From contig JAYQJO010000001.1 in the NCBI GenBank assembly GCA_038142205.1, positions 2,232,001 through 2,296,000 on the forward strand: a DNA stretch of 64,000 nucleotides, read 5' to 3'. The notes below the pieces were generated by a model that had not been told where the DNA came from, ran no database searches, and saw only the letters and a program-made list of their open reading frames with translations. The DNA comes from UBA7359 sp038142205. GTDB lineage: Bacteria; Pseudomonadota; Gammaproteobacteria; Eutrophobiales; Eutrophobiaceae. The position numbers and the translations under genes were made by a program. Of the stretch, positions 27,349 through 35,896 are shown in pieces. How positions within the stretch are numbered: the first letter of the stretch is position 1; each line of letters begins with the position of its first letter.

Positions 27349-27588
27349 ACAATAACGTTTAATCACTTAAGTATTTGCAAAAACCCTTTAATAGACATTT
27401 AATTTCTAGTCAGAATAGAAGAAAAAACGCCAATTCCAGCCTGGATAAGCTAAATGAATAACATAAATATGTTGTTATCTGTAATTTTCCTTTTTTTATC
27501 CATGACTTTGCCATATTTAAGTAATTAAATATAAATGAAAAACCCGACTAGCTTATTCATACGTTTACAGGGAAAATAGACACCCGAC

Positions 27589-28635
27589 ATGGTCGAACCA
27601 AACGAAGTTATTTCACCCCAAAACTCAGCCGAAGATGACGTAGCTGACAATGCCCTGCGCCCGAAACGTCTACAAGACTACCTTGGGCAAAAATCTGTGC
27701 ATGAACAAATGGATATTTTTATTGGCGCGGCACGTCAACGCGGCGAATCCCTCGATCACGTTTTGATATTCGGCCCGCCGGGATTAGGCAAAACAACATT
27801 AGCACACATCATTGCCAATGAAATGGGTGTGAATATGCGCCAAACATCAGGCCCGGTACTGGAACGCCCCGGTGATTTGGCCGCCTTGTTAACGAATCTT
27901 GAACCGCACGATGTACTTTTTATCGATGAAATTCATCGTCTTGGTGCCGTTGTTGAAGAAGTCCTGTATCCGGCAATGGAAGATTACCAAATTGATATTA
28001 TGATTGGTGAAGGCCCTGCGGCTCGCGCAATCAAACTCGATGTGCCACCTTTTACGCTGGTCGGTGCGACAACCCGAGCCGGGCTACTGACTTCGCCGCT
28101 TCGTGATCGTTTTGGCATTGTTCAGCGCTTGGAATTTTATACCCCGAAAGAGTTAAGTCAGATTGTCACGCGTTCTGCCAATATTCTTGAGGTCGAAATA
28201 GAAGCCAAAGGTGCCGCCGAAATCGCCGCGCGCTCACGCGGCACACCGCGTATTGCCAATCGTTTATTACGTCGTGTACGCGATTATGCTCAGGTTAAAG
28301 GCGATGGCGTCATTACCGGCGAAATTTCCGCACGAGCATTGGACATGCTTAATGTTGATGCACACGGTTTTGACACGATGGATCGAAAATTATTATTGGC
28401 AATATTGCAAAAATTTGATGGCGGCCCGGTTGGCGTAGATAGCCTTGCTGCGGCAATTAGTGAGGAACGCGATACGATTGAAGACGTACTAGAACCGTAT
28501 TTAATTCAACAAGGTTTTATCATGCGTACCTCAAGAGGTCGCGTAGCAACGAAAACGGCCTGGCATCACTTTGGTCTGGAAGCACCGAAAGATCTTGTAC
28601 AGGCAGATGATTTATTTAACAACGCTAAAGACTAA
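27589..28635 (+). CDS. ruvB: Holliday junction branch migration ATPase RuvB
   Basis: AAA+ motor of the RuvAB complex. Walker A is GPPGLGKTT (62-70) and Walker B LFIDEIH; sensor-type GATTRAG and the C-terminal winged helix (TSRGRVAT) are present. It has 348 residues, usual size. A 240-bp spacer separates it from the DUF2721 gene and probably contains its own promoter; a 14-bp palindrome AACATAAATATGTT sits there at 27460-27473. Confidence 0.97.
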   Translation: MVEPNEVISPQNSAEDDVADNALRPKRLQDYLGQKSVHEQMDIFIGAARQRGESLDHVLIFGPPGLGKTTLAHIIANEMGVNMRQTSGPVLERPGDLAALLTNLEPHDVLFIDEIHRLGAVVEEVLYPAMEDYQIDIMIGEGPAARAIKLDVPPFTLVGATTRAGLLTSPLRDRFGIVQRLEFYTPKELSQIVTRSANILEVEIEAKGAAEIAARSRGTPRIANRLLRRVRDYAQVKGDGVITGEISARALDMLNVDAHGFDTMDRKLLLAILQKFDGGPVGVDSLAAAISEERDTIEDVLEPYLIQQGFIMRTSRGRVATKTAWHHFGLEAPKDLVQADDLFNNAKD

Positions 28636-28650
28636 AAGGTTTAAATACTG

Positions 28651-29055
28651 GTGAGTACAGAATTTAATTGTCAAATCAGGGTCTATTATGAAGATACCGA
28701 TGCCGGTGGCGTTGTTTTTTATGCTAACTATTTACGTTTTATGGAACGCGCGCGAACAGAGTGGTTACGCAGCATTGGTTTTGAACATAAACAATTAATA
28801 AAAGAAAATGATTTATTATTCGCAGTGAAAAGCGTATCGATTGATTATAAAAAACCGGCAAAGCTTGATGATTTACTCAACATTTCATCATCAATACTAA
28901 AACATCGCGGTGCCAGCATTATATTTCAACAACTAATCCATAATGAAGATGATGAATTACTGACGCAAGCTGAAGTCAAGGTTGCCTGTTTGAACGCAAC
29001 AACAATGAAAGCATCGCCGATGCCGGAAGAATTATTAACGGAGCTCTCTAAATGA
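28651..29055 (+). CDS. ybgC: Tol-Pal-associated acyl-CoA thioesterase YbgC
   Basis: Hot-dog-fold thioesterase acting on acyl-CoA, encoded at the head of tol-pal clusters. The catalytic region is YYEDTDAGGVVFYANY (Asp17). It has 134 residues. It starts with GTG sixteen bases after ruvB. It overlaps tolQ by the ATGA arrangement. Confidence 0.93.
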   Translation: MSTEFNCQIRVYYEDTDAGGVVFYANYLRFMERARTEWLRSIGFEHKQLIKENDLLFAVKSVSIDYKKPAKLDDLLNISSSILKHRGASIIFQQLIHNEDDELLTQAEVKVACLNATTMKASPMPEELLTELSK

Positions 29056-29726
29056 CAACCGATCATTCTATTCTTGATCTTATTCTTAATGCCAGCTTAC
29101 TTGTTCAACTGGTGATGCTGACGCTCGTTGCTGCTTCAATCGTATCGTGGACCATGATCATTAATAAACGCATCATATTAAAAAAATCTAAAAAGGAAGC
29201 AGACGAATTTGAAGATCAGTTCTGGTCAGTTGAAGATCTTAGTCCTTTATTTACAAAGATTACTGCCCGGCATTATGAACCGAACGGCATGGAAAAAATA
29301 TTTGAAGCCGGTTTTAAGGAATTCGCGCGTTTAAATAAACAAGAGCGTATCGATCCTGAAGGCGTACTCGATGGTTCGCAACGTGCCATGCGCATTGCTA
29401 TGAATAGGGAAATGGATTATCTCGAAACCAATCTGTCTTTTCTGGCAACGGTTGGTTCGACCAGCCCTTATGTTGGTTTGTTTGGTACAGTTTGGGGGAT
29501 TATGAACAGCTTCCAGGCTTTAGGCACTGTTCAACAAGCCACCATTGCAATGGTTGCGCCGGGTATTAGTGAAGCGCTGATCGCAACAGCTATGGGTTTA
29601 TTTGCTGCTATTCCTGCCGTTATCGCTTACAACCGTTATTCCTACGATGTCGAACGTTTAATAAATCGTTACGATAATTTTATGGAAGAGTTTTCTTCAA
29701 TATTACACAGACATGCACATTCTTAA
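29052..29726 (+). CDS. tolQ: Tol-Pal system protein TolQ
   Basis: Inner-membrane stator of the TolQR proton-driven motor that tethers and constricts the outer membrane during division. It has 224 residues, with three helices (about 16-36, 135-158 and 170-192) and the MotA/ExbB-type conserved stretch TVGSTSPYVGLFGTVWGI. It is translationally coupled to ybgC. Confidence 0.96.
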   Translation: MTTDHSILDLILNASLLVQLVMLTLVAASIVSWTMIINKRIILKKSKKEADEFEDQFWSVEDLSPLFTKITARHYEPNGMEKIFEAGFKEFARLNKQERIDPEGVLDGSQRAMRIAMNREMDYLETNLSFLATVGSTSPYVGLFGTVWGIMNSFQALGTVQQATIAMVAPGISEALIATAMGLFAAIPAVIAYNRYSYDVERLINRYDNFMEEFSSILHRHAHS

Positions 29727-29741
29727 ACAAGCCGGCTGATA

Positions 29742-30164
29742 ATGCGACAAAGAAATAAAAAACGACCGATATCAGAAATCAATGTTGTGCCATACATCGA
29801 TGTTATGCTGGTATTGCTGATTATCTTCATGGTAACAGCGCCATTATTAAGTCAGGGCATTAAAGTAGACCTCCCACAAACTGCTTCTGAACCTTTGCCG
29901 CCGAATGAAAAAGAACCGGTTATTGTTAATGTCGATAAAGAAGGTAACTATTTCATTAACTATGGTGATAATCAGGATAAGCCTGTTAAGCCAGAGGTTC
30001 TAGTAAATCGCGTTAGCGCCTTATTAAAATACCAGCCGGGAATACCCGTGCTTATTGGCGGCGATGCCAATGTCCCTTATGGACAAGTCGTACAAGCTAT
30101 GTCGTTACTACAAAGCGCAGGCGCGCCTTCTATCGGCATGATGACGGAACCACCTGAAAAATAA
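29742..30164 (+). CDS. tolR: Tol-Pal system protein TolR
   Basis: ExbD-family partner of TolQ with one N-terminal helix, SEINVVPYIDVMLVLLIIFM. The conserved membrane Asp20 is the expected proton-path residue. The periplasmic domain dimerises. It has 140 residues, standard. It lies fifteen bases after tolQ. Confidence 0.96.
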   Translation: MRQRNKKRPISEINVVPYIDVMLVLLIIFMVTAPLLSQGIKVDLPQTASEPLPPNEKEPVIVNVDKEGNYFINYGDNQDKPVKPEVLVNRVSALLKYQPGIPVLIGGDANVPYGQVVQAMSLLQSAGAPSIGMMTEPPEK

Positions 30165-30167
30165 TTC

Positions 30168-31012
30168 ATGCGTGAAAACTGGTTTCTGACTTCACGGTCA
30201 TTATTATTGTCTTTGGCTCTTCATCTTATTATAGGTGTTGTGCTTTTTTTCAGTTTTGATTTTACTGCGAAGCCGATAACACCGCCGAAACCAATGATAA
30301 ATATTGTTAAGGCAACGGCTGTTGATAAAAATCAGGTTGATCAGGAATTAAAACGCTTAAAGGAAAAAGATGAAAAAAAGAAACAAGATGAATTAAAACG
30401 TAAAAAAGAACTCGAAAGAAAAGAAAAGGAATTAAAAAAGAAACAGGATGCTAAGAAGAAAAAGAACAGGCTCGAAAAAAAGCCGAGAAAGAGAAATTAC
30501 GTTTAAAGAAACTCGAAGAAGAAAAGAAGAAAAAGGCAGCAGCAGAGAAAAAACGTAAAGAAGAAGAAGCTGAAAAGAAAAAGCGCGAAGAAGAACGCAA
30601 AAAGAAAGAAGCTGAAAAGAAAAAGGAAGCTGAAAGAAAACTTAAGGAAAAAGAAGAAGCCGAACGTAAAGCACGAGAGCAAGCGTTACAGGAGGAACTG
30701 GAAACAGAACAAAGAGCAGTACAGGAAGCAAAAGATTTATCAGAAATACAGAAGTATCAAATACGAATCGCAAGGGCAATTGAAAATAAATTCAATCGGC
30801 TTGGTTTGGAAGAAGGTTTATCTTGTGTCATCCTGATCCGAATGATTGAAGGCGGTAAAGTAGTTGAAGCATCGATTGTTCAATCAAGCGGCAATGATTT
30901 GTTTGATAAGCGTGCTGAGGATGCTGTTTATAAATCCTCGCCTTTACCGGTTCCTGATGAAACAAGACTATTTGAAAAAATGCGTAATATTAGATTCACA
31001 TTTGAACCATAA
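30168..31012 (+). CDS. tolA: Tol-Pal system protein TolA, interrupted by a one-base shift
   Basis: Periplasm-spanning link from TolQR to Pal. The N-terminal helix (LLLSLALHLIIGVVLFF) precedes a very long Lys/Glu-rich helical domain and a C-terminal globular domain (QIRIARAIENKF..., VVEASIVQSSGNDLFD, RNIRFTFEP). As written the first frame ends after 112 residues. One added A in the A5 run at 30459-30463 joins KKKKEQARKKAEKEK to the remainder, giving 281 residues. The repetitive lysine codons (AAA/AAG) make the site prone both to sequencing error and to slippage. The start lies three bases after the tolR stop. Confidence 0.88.
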
Positions 31013-31038
31013 GATACAATTAGGATATAACGCCAGAC

Positions 31039-32337
31039 ATGAAAACCTTATTAAAATTAATCGCCTTAAGCAGTTTATTTGTCTCCTTGCAGGCGTATGC
31101 CGTACTTGATATCAAGATTACTCAAGGCGTAGAACAATCACTGCCTATTGCTGTTATTCCTTTTGGCTGGTCACAAGCGAGTGATGTAGCTCCTATCGAT
31201 CTGACATCTATTATCAGTAATGACTTAAAACGCAGTGGCCGTTTTGACGTGATGGACGAGCAAGATCTGCCACAACGCCCAACCGATTACAACGCAATTA
31301 ATTTCGGTGACTGGCGCAAACTGGGCATGGAAAACATTCTGATCGGCCAACTGAGTCTAACCGACAGCGGCGATTATGATGTCAGTTTCAGACTGGTTGA
31401 TATTTATAGAGGTAAACAAATAGCGGGCTTTCGTATTCCGGCCAAACCTAATCTAGTTCGCCGCGCAGCACATCAAATTAGTGATGTTGTGTTTGAGAAG
31501 CTGACAGGAATTCCCGGCGCCTTTGATACACGCGTCGCTTACATCACTGTCAATAAGCAAGAGGATAAAAGAATACATTCGCTGCAAATTGCTGATGCTG
31601 ATGGTTACAACGCTCAGGTATTGCTCGAATCTCCGGAGCCTATTCTTTCTCCATCATGGTCACCGGATGGAAAAAGAATCGCTTATGTTTCCTTTGAAGG
31701 CAGGAACTCTGCTATTTATGTACAGGAAATTTTAACCGGGCAACGCGAACGTGTTTCCGGCTTTGCAGGCATTAACAGCTCGCCAGACTGGTCGCCTGAT
31801 GGCAGCAAATTAGCGATGACATTATCTAAAGACGGCAATACTGAAATTTATGTTCTGGATCTGAAGACAAAATCATTGCAACGCATTACCCGGCATGGCG
31901 GCATTGACACTGAGCCGAGCTGGTCACCGAACGGACGAAAGCTAGCGTTTACTTCTAATAGAAGTGGTGGCCCGCAGATTTATGAAATAGATTTAGTCAA
32001 AGGCGGCAAGCCAAAACGCATTAGTTTTGAAGGTAAATACAATGCGCGTGCCGAATACGCACCCGACGGAAAATCAATGACACTGGTTCATGCTGTTGGC
32101 AGTTCATATCGAATTGGTCTGCTTGATTTAAAAAGCGGCTATATCGATGTATTAACGGATGCCCGTCTTGATGAGTCACCCAGTTTTGCACCGAACGGGG
32201 GCATGATTATCTATGCCACGACTGGAGTCCGCGGTGGACAGCTTGCTGCTGTTTCAACAGATGGCCGTATTCATCAACGCCTCGGTTTACAACAGGGCGA
32301 TGTACGTGAACCGGCCTGGAGCCCTTTTTTAAAGTAA
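31039..32337 (+). CDS. tolB: Tol-Pal system beta-propeller protein TolB
   Basis: Periplasmic protein that binds Pal and TolA. A signal peptide (LIALSSLFVSLQAYA) is followed by an N-terminal alpha/beta domain and a six-bladed propeller recognised by repeated SPSWSPDGK-type motifs (from about residue 205 onward). It has 432 residues, usual. Confidence 0.97.
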   Translation: MKTLLKLIALSSLFVSLQAYAVLDIKITQGVEQSLPIAVIPFGWSQASDVAPIDLTSIISNDLKRSGRFDVMDEQDLPQRPTDYNAINFGDWRKLGMENILIGQLSLTDSGDYDVSFRLVDIYRGKQIAGFRIPAKPNLVRRAAHQISDVVFEKLTGIPGAFDTRVAYITVNKQEDKRIHSLQIADADGYNAQVLLESPEPILSPSWSPDGKRIAYVSFEGRNSAIYVQEILTGQRERVSGFAGINSSPDWSPDGSKLAMTLSKDGNTEIYVLDLKTKSLQRITRHGGIDTEPSWSPNGRKLAFTSNRSGGPQIYEIDLVKGGKPKRISFEGKYNARAEYAPDGKSMTLVHAVGSSYRIGLLDLKSGYIDVLTDARLDESPSFAPNGGMIIYATTGVRGGQLAAVSTDGRIHQRLGLQQGDVREPAWSPFLK

Positions 32338-32414
32338 GCCACTTTATAAGACTTACTTATGAATGTTATGCTGTTTAATTGAAAGTGGAAAAAATGCTGA
32401 TAAGGAGAAAAATT

Positions 32415-32954
32415 ATGTCTTTGCGTCTATTACTCGTATTAAGTTTAGCCAGCCTGCTTTTTGGCTGTAGCAGTGATCAAGTAAAAGAAGATAAATCTGT
32501 TGAAGTTGAAGATCTAGGCACCAGTGCTTCGGCCAGTGTGGATAGTTCTGAAGAAAATGGCGCCCAAGCTTATGGCACTGAAGACGGCTCCACCTCCATG
32601 TTTGCACTTGATGATCCCCAGAGCCCCTTATCAGTTCGCATCATTTATTTTGAATACAATAGTGATGAAATTCGTTCTGAGTATCGCTCAACAATAGAAG
32701 CGCATGCGGCCTATCTTAGCCAAAACCCGAATACGACAATTACATTAGAAGGACATGCTGACGAACGCGGTTCTCGTGAATACAATCTGGCCCTCGGTGA
32801 AAGCCGCGCATTGTCTATTAAACAACAGCTATTAATACTTGGCGCTTCTTCCAGTCAAGTTCGCTTGGTTAGTTATGGCGAAGAACGTCCGGCTGTAGAT
32901 GGGCATGACGAAGCGGCATGGCAGCAGAACCGACGTGTTGAAATACTATATTAA
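32415..32954 (+). CDS. pal: Peptidoglycan-associated lipoprotein Pal
   Basis: Outer-membrane lipoprotein that binds peptidoglycan through an OmpA-like domain. The lipobox ends LLFGC (Cys18). The C-terminal domain carries ITLEGHADERGSREYN, with the conserved Asp/Arg ligands for meso-diaminopimelate. It has 179 residues from the ATG preceded by AAGGAGA; an in-frame upstream GTG/ATG extension is less likely because it would displace the signal peptide. Confidence 0.95.
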   Translation: MSLRLLLVLSLASLLFGCSSDQVKEDKSVEVEDLGTSASASVDSSEENGAQAYGTEDGSTSMFALDDPQSPLSVRIIYFEYNSDEIRSEYRSTIEAHAAYLSQNPNTTITLEGHADERGSREYNLALGESRALSIKQQLLILGASSSQVRLVSYGEERPAVDGHDEAAWQQNRRVEILY

Positions 32955-32971
32955 TTTTTTAATGGATTTAT

Positions 32972-33832
32972 ATGCGATTTATTATTTTATTAACTATTAG
33001 CTTTGTCTTTAATACTGCTCTTGCTGAAGAGGCAGATACAACAGAAAACAAAGTTCCTGCTTTTGAGCCTATTACCGGGGACTATAATGCACGCCTCGAA
33101 AAAGTTGAAAAAGCTGTCAATAACAACGCATTACTGGATATGCTTGATCTGCTTGAATCATTAAAAACAGAAGTCAGCAGCTTACGTGGAGAGATTGAAG
33201 TACAAACTCATACAATAGAACAATTAAAACAAAAACAACGTGAACTCTATACTGATGTCGACAATCGTTTGCAGCGTGTTGAAAATAATGGCGCAACAAA
33301 CTCAGGTACACTAACGACAAGCAAAGACACAGAAATAACACCTGCTTTTGAAAATACAGAATCAGCGAATGAAGAATCATCAGAAGTTTTAGAAATAGCT
33401 GACTCAACTAATGATGCTACAAAAGCACCTGATCCGGCAAAAGCTGAAGCTGCTTACCAAAAGGCATTCAAGCTACTTAAAGATTCTCGTTATGACCAGG
33501 CGCTTATTGCTTTTAAGTCTTTCTTAAATGATTACCCGACAAACCCTTTTTCAGATAATGCACAGTATTGGCTTGCTGAAACTAACTATGTAATGCAAAA
33601 GTACGAACTTGCTATTAATGAATATCAAGCTTTACTTAATACTTACCCTGATAGCAAAAAAGTATCTCATGCATTATTAAAAATTGGTTACAGTTATGCA
33701 GAACTGGGAAATGAATCAGATGCAAAAAAGACGCTGGAAGAAGTAAAAGCACAATACCCTGGAACAACAGCAGCCAGGCTAGCTACCGAGCGTTTAAGAA
33801 AAATAGGTTCTGAAGAAGAGTCGAACACTTAA
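32972..33832 (+). CDS. cpoB: Cell division coordinator CpoB (YbgF)
   Basis: Periplasmic partner of TolA and PBP1B. A signal peptide (about 1-18) is followed by a trimerising coiled coil (about 45-105: LEKVEKAVNNN, QTHTIEQLKQKQ), an acidic linker and three tetratricopeptide repeats (about 155-275: AYQKAFKLLKDSRYDQAL and so on). It has 286 residues. It closes the tol-pal cluster. Confidence 0.93.
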   Translation: MRFIILLTISFVFNTALAEEADTTENKVPAFEPITGDYNARLEKVEKAVNNNALLDMLDLLESLKTEVSSLRGEIEVQTHTIEQLKQKQRELYTDVDNRLQRVENNGATNSGTLTTSKDTEITPAFENTESANEESSEVLEIADSTNDATKAPDPAKAEAAYQKAFKLLKDSRYDQALIAFKSFLNDYPTNPFSDNAQYWLAETNYVMQKYELAINEYQALLNTYPDSKKVSHALLKIGYSYAELGNESDAKKTLEEVKAQYPGTTAARLATERLRKIGSEEESNT

Positions 33833-33834
33833 AA

Positions 33835-34521
33835 ATGCAAACTCGCGCTCAACCTGACTCTTCGGCGCAAAAAAAAACTCCGACTGAGCTACGCATTAAT
33901 GAAATCTTTTTTTCTCTTCAAGGCGAATCAACAAAGATTGGCTTGCCGACCATATTTATTCGTTTAACAGGCTGTCCATTACGCTGCCAGTATTGTGATA
34001 CGGAATATGCTTTTCATGACGGCGAAAAAATGTCTATTGATAATATTATCAGTGACATCAGCCAGTACCGCACTAAACATGTAACAGTAACGGGTGGCGA
34101 ACCTTTAGCACAGCGTGCTTGTCATGAGTTACTGACACGACTTTGCGATGAGGGTTACCTGGTGTCTCTAGAAACAAGCGGTGCAATTGATATTGTCAAC
34201 GTTGATAAACGCGTTATGAAAGTCGTTGATATCAAAACGCCCGCTTCTGAAGAAGAAAGCAAAAACAAATTTGGAAACCTAAAACATCTTAATATAACTG
34301 ATCAATTAAAGTTTGTTATTTGTAATCAGGCAGACTATGAGTGGTCAAAACAAATATTAAATGATATGAACTTAACGGATTATTGCGAAGTTCTTTTTTC
34401 ACCCGAACACACAACACTAAATGCGACAGATTTAGCAGACTGGATTCTTAAAGATAACTTAAACGTGCGTATGCAATTACAACTTCACAAATACCTTTGG
34501 GGTAATGGCCCGGGCAAATAG
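33835..34521 (+). CDS. queE: 7-carboxy-7-deazaguanine synthase
   Basis: Radical SAM enzyme of queuosine synthesis that turns 6-carboxytetrahydropterin into 7-carboxy-7-deazaguanine. The cluster motif CPLRCQYC (Cys47, Cys51, Cys54) is preceded by the family start NEIFFSLQGEST; the SAM-binding TGGEP lies near 86. It has 228 residues. It begins two bases after cpoB, the usual gammaproteobacterial order. Confidence 0.95.
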   Translation: MQTRAQPDSSAQKKTPTELRINEIFFSLQGESTKIGLPTIFIRLTGCPLRCQYCDTEYAFHDGEKMSIDNIISDISQYRTKHVTVTGGEPLAQRACHELLTRLCDEGYLVSLETSGAIDIVNVDKRVMKVVDIKTPASEEESKNKFGNLKHLNITDQLKFVICNQADYEWSKQILNDMNLTDYCEVLFSPEHTTLNATDLADWILKDNLNVRMQLQLHKYLWGNGPGK

Positions 34522-34658
34522 GTACAAAATGGAAATTTTTCCCGCTAACTTCGTTGTAGCGTTTCTTCAAATGCTCACCTACCATTTCGTAAACTCCGCT
34601 TCTCAAAAATACGACGCCTCGTTATCAGAAAAAACTTCTCATTCTTGGATTAAATATA

Positions 34659-35339
34659 ATGACGAACTTTAATAAAGCGATTGTTCTCGTATCAGGTGGA
34701 CTGGACTCGACGACTACACTTGCTATTGCAAAAGATCTGGGCTTCGATTGTTATGCTTTGAGTTTTAATTACGGCCAACGCCATATCAGTGAAATAAATG
34801 CTGCTAAAAAAATAGCAAAATCTTTTAATGTAAAAGATCATAAAGTTATTTCTCTCGACATGGGACAAATTGGTGGCTCGGCATTAACTGATACAGCCAT
34901 TGATGTACCGGAAGATGATATTTCAGAAGGCATACCCGTTACCTATGTGCCTGCACGTAACACTATATTTTTATCTTATGCATTAGCCTGGGCTGAAGTC
35001 ATTGATGCGAGTGATATCTTTATTGGCGTTAATGCCGTTGATTACTCTGGCTATCCAGATTGTCGTCCTGAGTTTATTAAAGCCTACGAACAATTAGCAA
35101 CACTGGCAACGAAAGCAGGAGTCGAGGGAGCTGCTTTTAATATACACACACCGTTAATAGAATTATCAAAAGCTGACATCATAAAAAAAGGTGACTCACT
35201 AAATATTAATTATGCGCTAACAGTATCCTGTTACCAAGCAGACGAGGAAGGTCGAGCCTGTGGACATTGCGATTCCTGCCGTTTTAGAAGAGAAGGCTTT
35301 GCAGCAGCAAACTTGACCGATCCAACTGCTTACAAATAA
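34659..35339 (+). CDS. queC: 7-cyano-7-deazaguanine synthase
   Basis: ATP-dependent enzyme that converts 7-carboxy-7-deazaguanine to preQ0. The P-loop is SGGLDST (12-18), and the zinc site near the C-terminus is Cys191, Cys201, Cys204 and Cys207 (CYQADEEGRACGHCDSC). It has 226 residues. A 137-bp gap separates it from queE, so it may have its own promoter. Confidence 0.96.
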   Translation: MTNFNKAIVLVSGGLDSTTTLAIAKDLGFDCYALSFNYGQRHISEINAAKKIAKSFNVKDHKVISLDMGQIGGSALTDTAIDVPEDDISEGIPVTYVPARNTIFLSYALAWAEVIDASDIFIGVNAVDYSGYPDCRPEFIKAYEQLATLATKAGVEGAAFNIHTPLIELSKADIIKKGDSLNINYALTVSCYQADEEGRACGHCDSCRFRREGFAAANLTDPTAYK

Positions 35340-35363
35340 AATGTTCTATAGAAAAGCAAACCA

Positions 35364-35388
35364 TTAATGAGGAACCTTTCCTCATTAA
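35364..35388 (+). terminator. Hairpin after queC, putative terminator
   Basis: Perfect 10-bp stem TTAATGAGGA / TCCTCATTAA around a 5-nt loop, 24 bases after the queC stop. The following bases are not T-rich, so termination efficiency is uncertain. Confidence 0.55.
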
Positions 35389-35484
35389 CATACTGTTAGT
35401 TCTACAACACAAAAGAATTTTATGGATCAAATATTATCAATAAATGGTTATTCCTAGACTGGATGAGATAGTAATTAACCTAAC

Positions 35485-35505
35485 AGCTTTTCATTTATAA
35501 AAGCT
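35485..35505. repeat. Hairpin upstream of the TIGR02647 gene
   Basis: AGCTTTT / AAAAGCT (7 bp, 7-nt loop). It is followed by a second, overlapping AGCTTG...CAAGCT pairing. It sits in the 287-bp gap between queC and the next gene, which holds no other recognised element. Confidence 0.35.
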
Positions 35506-35626
35506 TGCTTAAGAAGTTCAAGCTATAGTTAATAAGCCATTTGAGCTTGCTGAAGGTTTTGAAAACCACATGGCTTCGATAAATAAAGAACATCACATTA
35601 AACGTATATTGCAATCAGGTGAACCT

Positions 35627-35863
35627 ATGACAAATTTGAATGAAGCGATGGAAGAAATTAAATTGTTAAACCAATTTGATCTTGGTTCGACAGCTAACGG
35701 TATAAAAGTTCATTCGCACGAGGCTTCTAAAGAAGCAGTAGCTGCTGCTACCCGTCTTTTTGAAAAAGGCTTAACGGATCATGTTGATGGTGGCTATCTT
35801 ACTGACAGAGGACTAGTCGCAGCGGATCATGCGCAAAGCTTATTAAGACTATTATCGAAATAA
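35627..35863 (+). CDS. TIGR02647-family small conserved protein
   Basis: A 78-residue soluble protein recognised by the pattern LNQFDLGSTANGIKVHSHEA followed by AVAAATRLFEKGLTDHVDGGYLTDRG and a short helix. The layout resembles a winged helix, and the family is often labelled DNA-binding without experimental proof. The start is the ATG with AGGTGA upstream; the 19 codons before it in frame are not family sequence. Confidence 0.75.
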   Translation: MTNLNEAMEEIKLLNQFDLGSTANGIKVHSHEASKEAVAAATRLFEKGLTDHVDGGYLTDRGLVAADHAQSLLRLLSK

Positions 35864-35896
35864 CTCCGAGTGGAGTGCTTTATTACAAACTTAAAG

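Noticed and set aside
27460..27473. AACATAAATATGTT palindrome upstream of ruvB as an SOS (LexA) operator
   Set aside because: It does not match the CTG-N10-CAG LexA consensus; AT-rich palindromes are expected by chance here.
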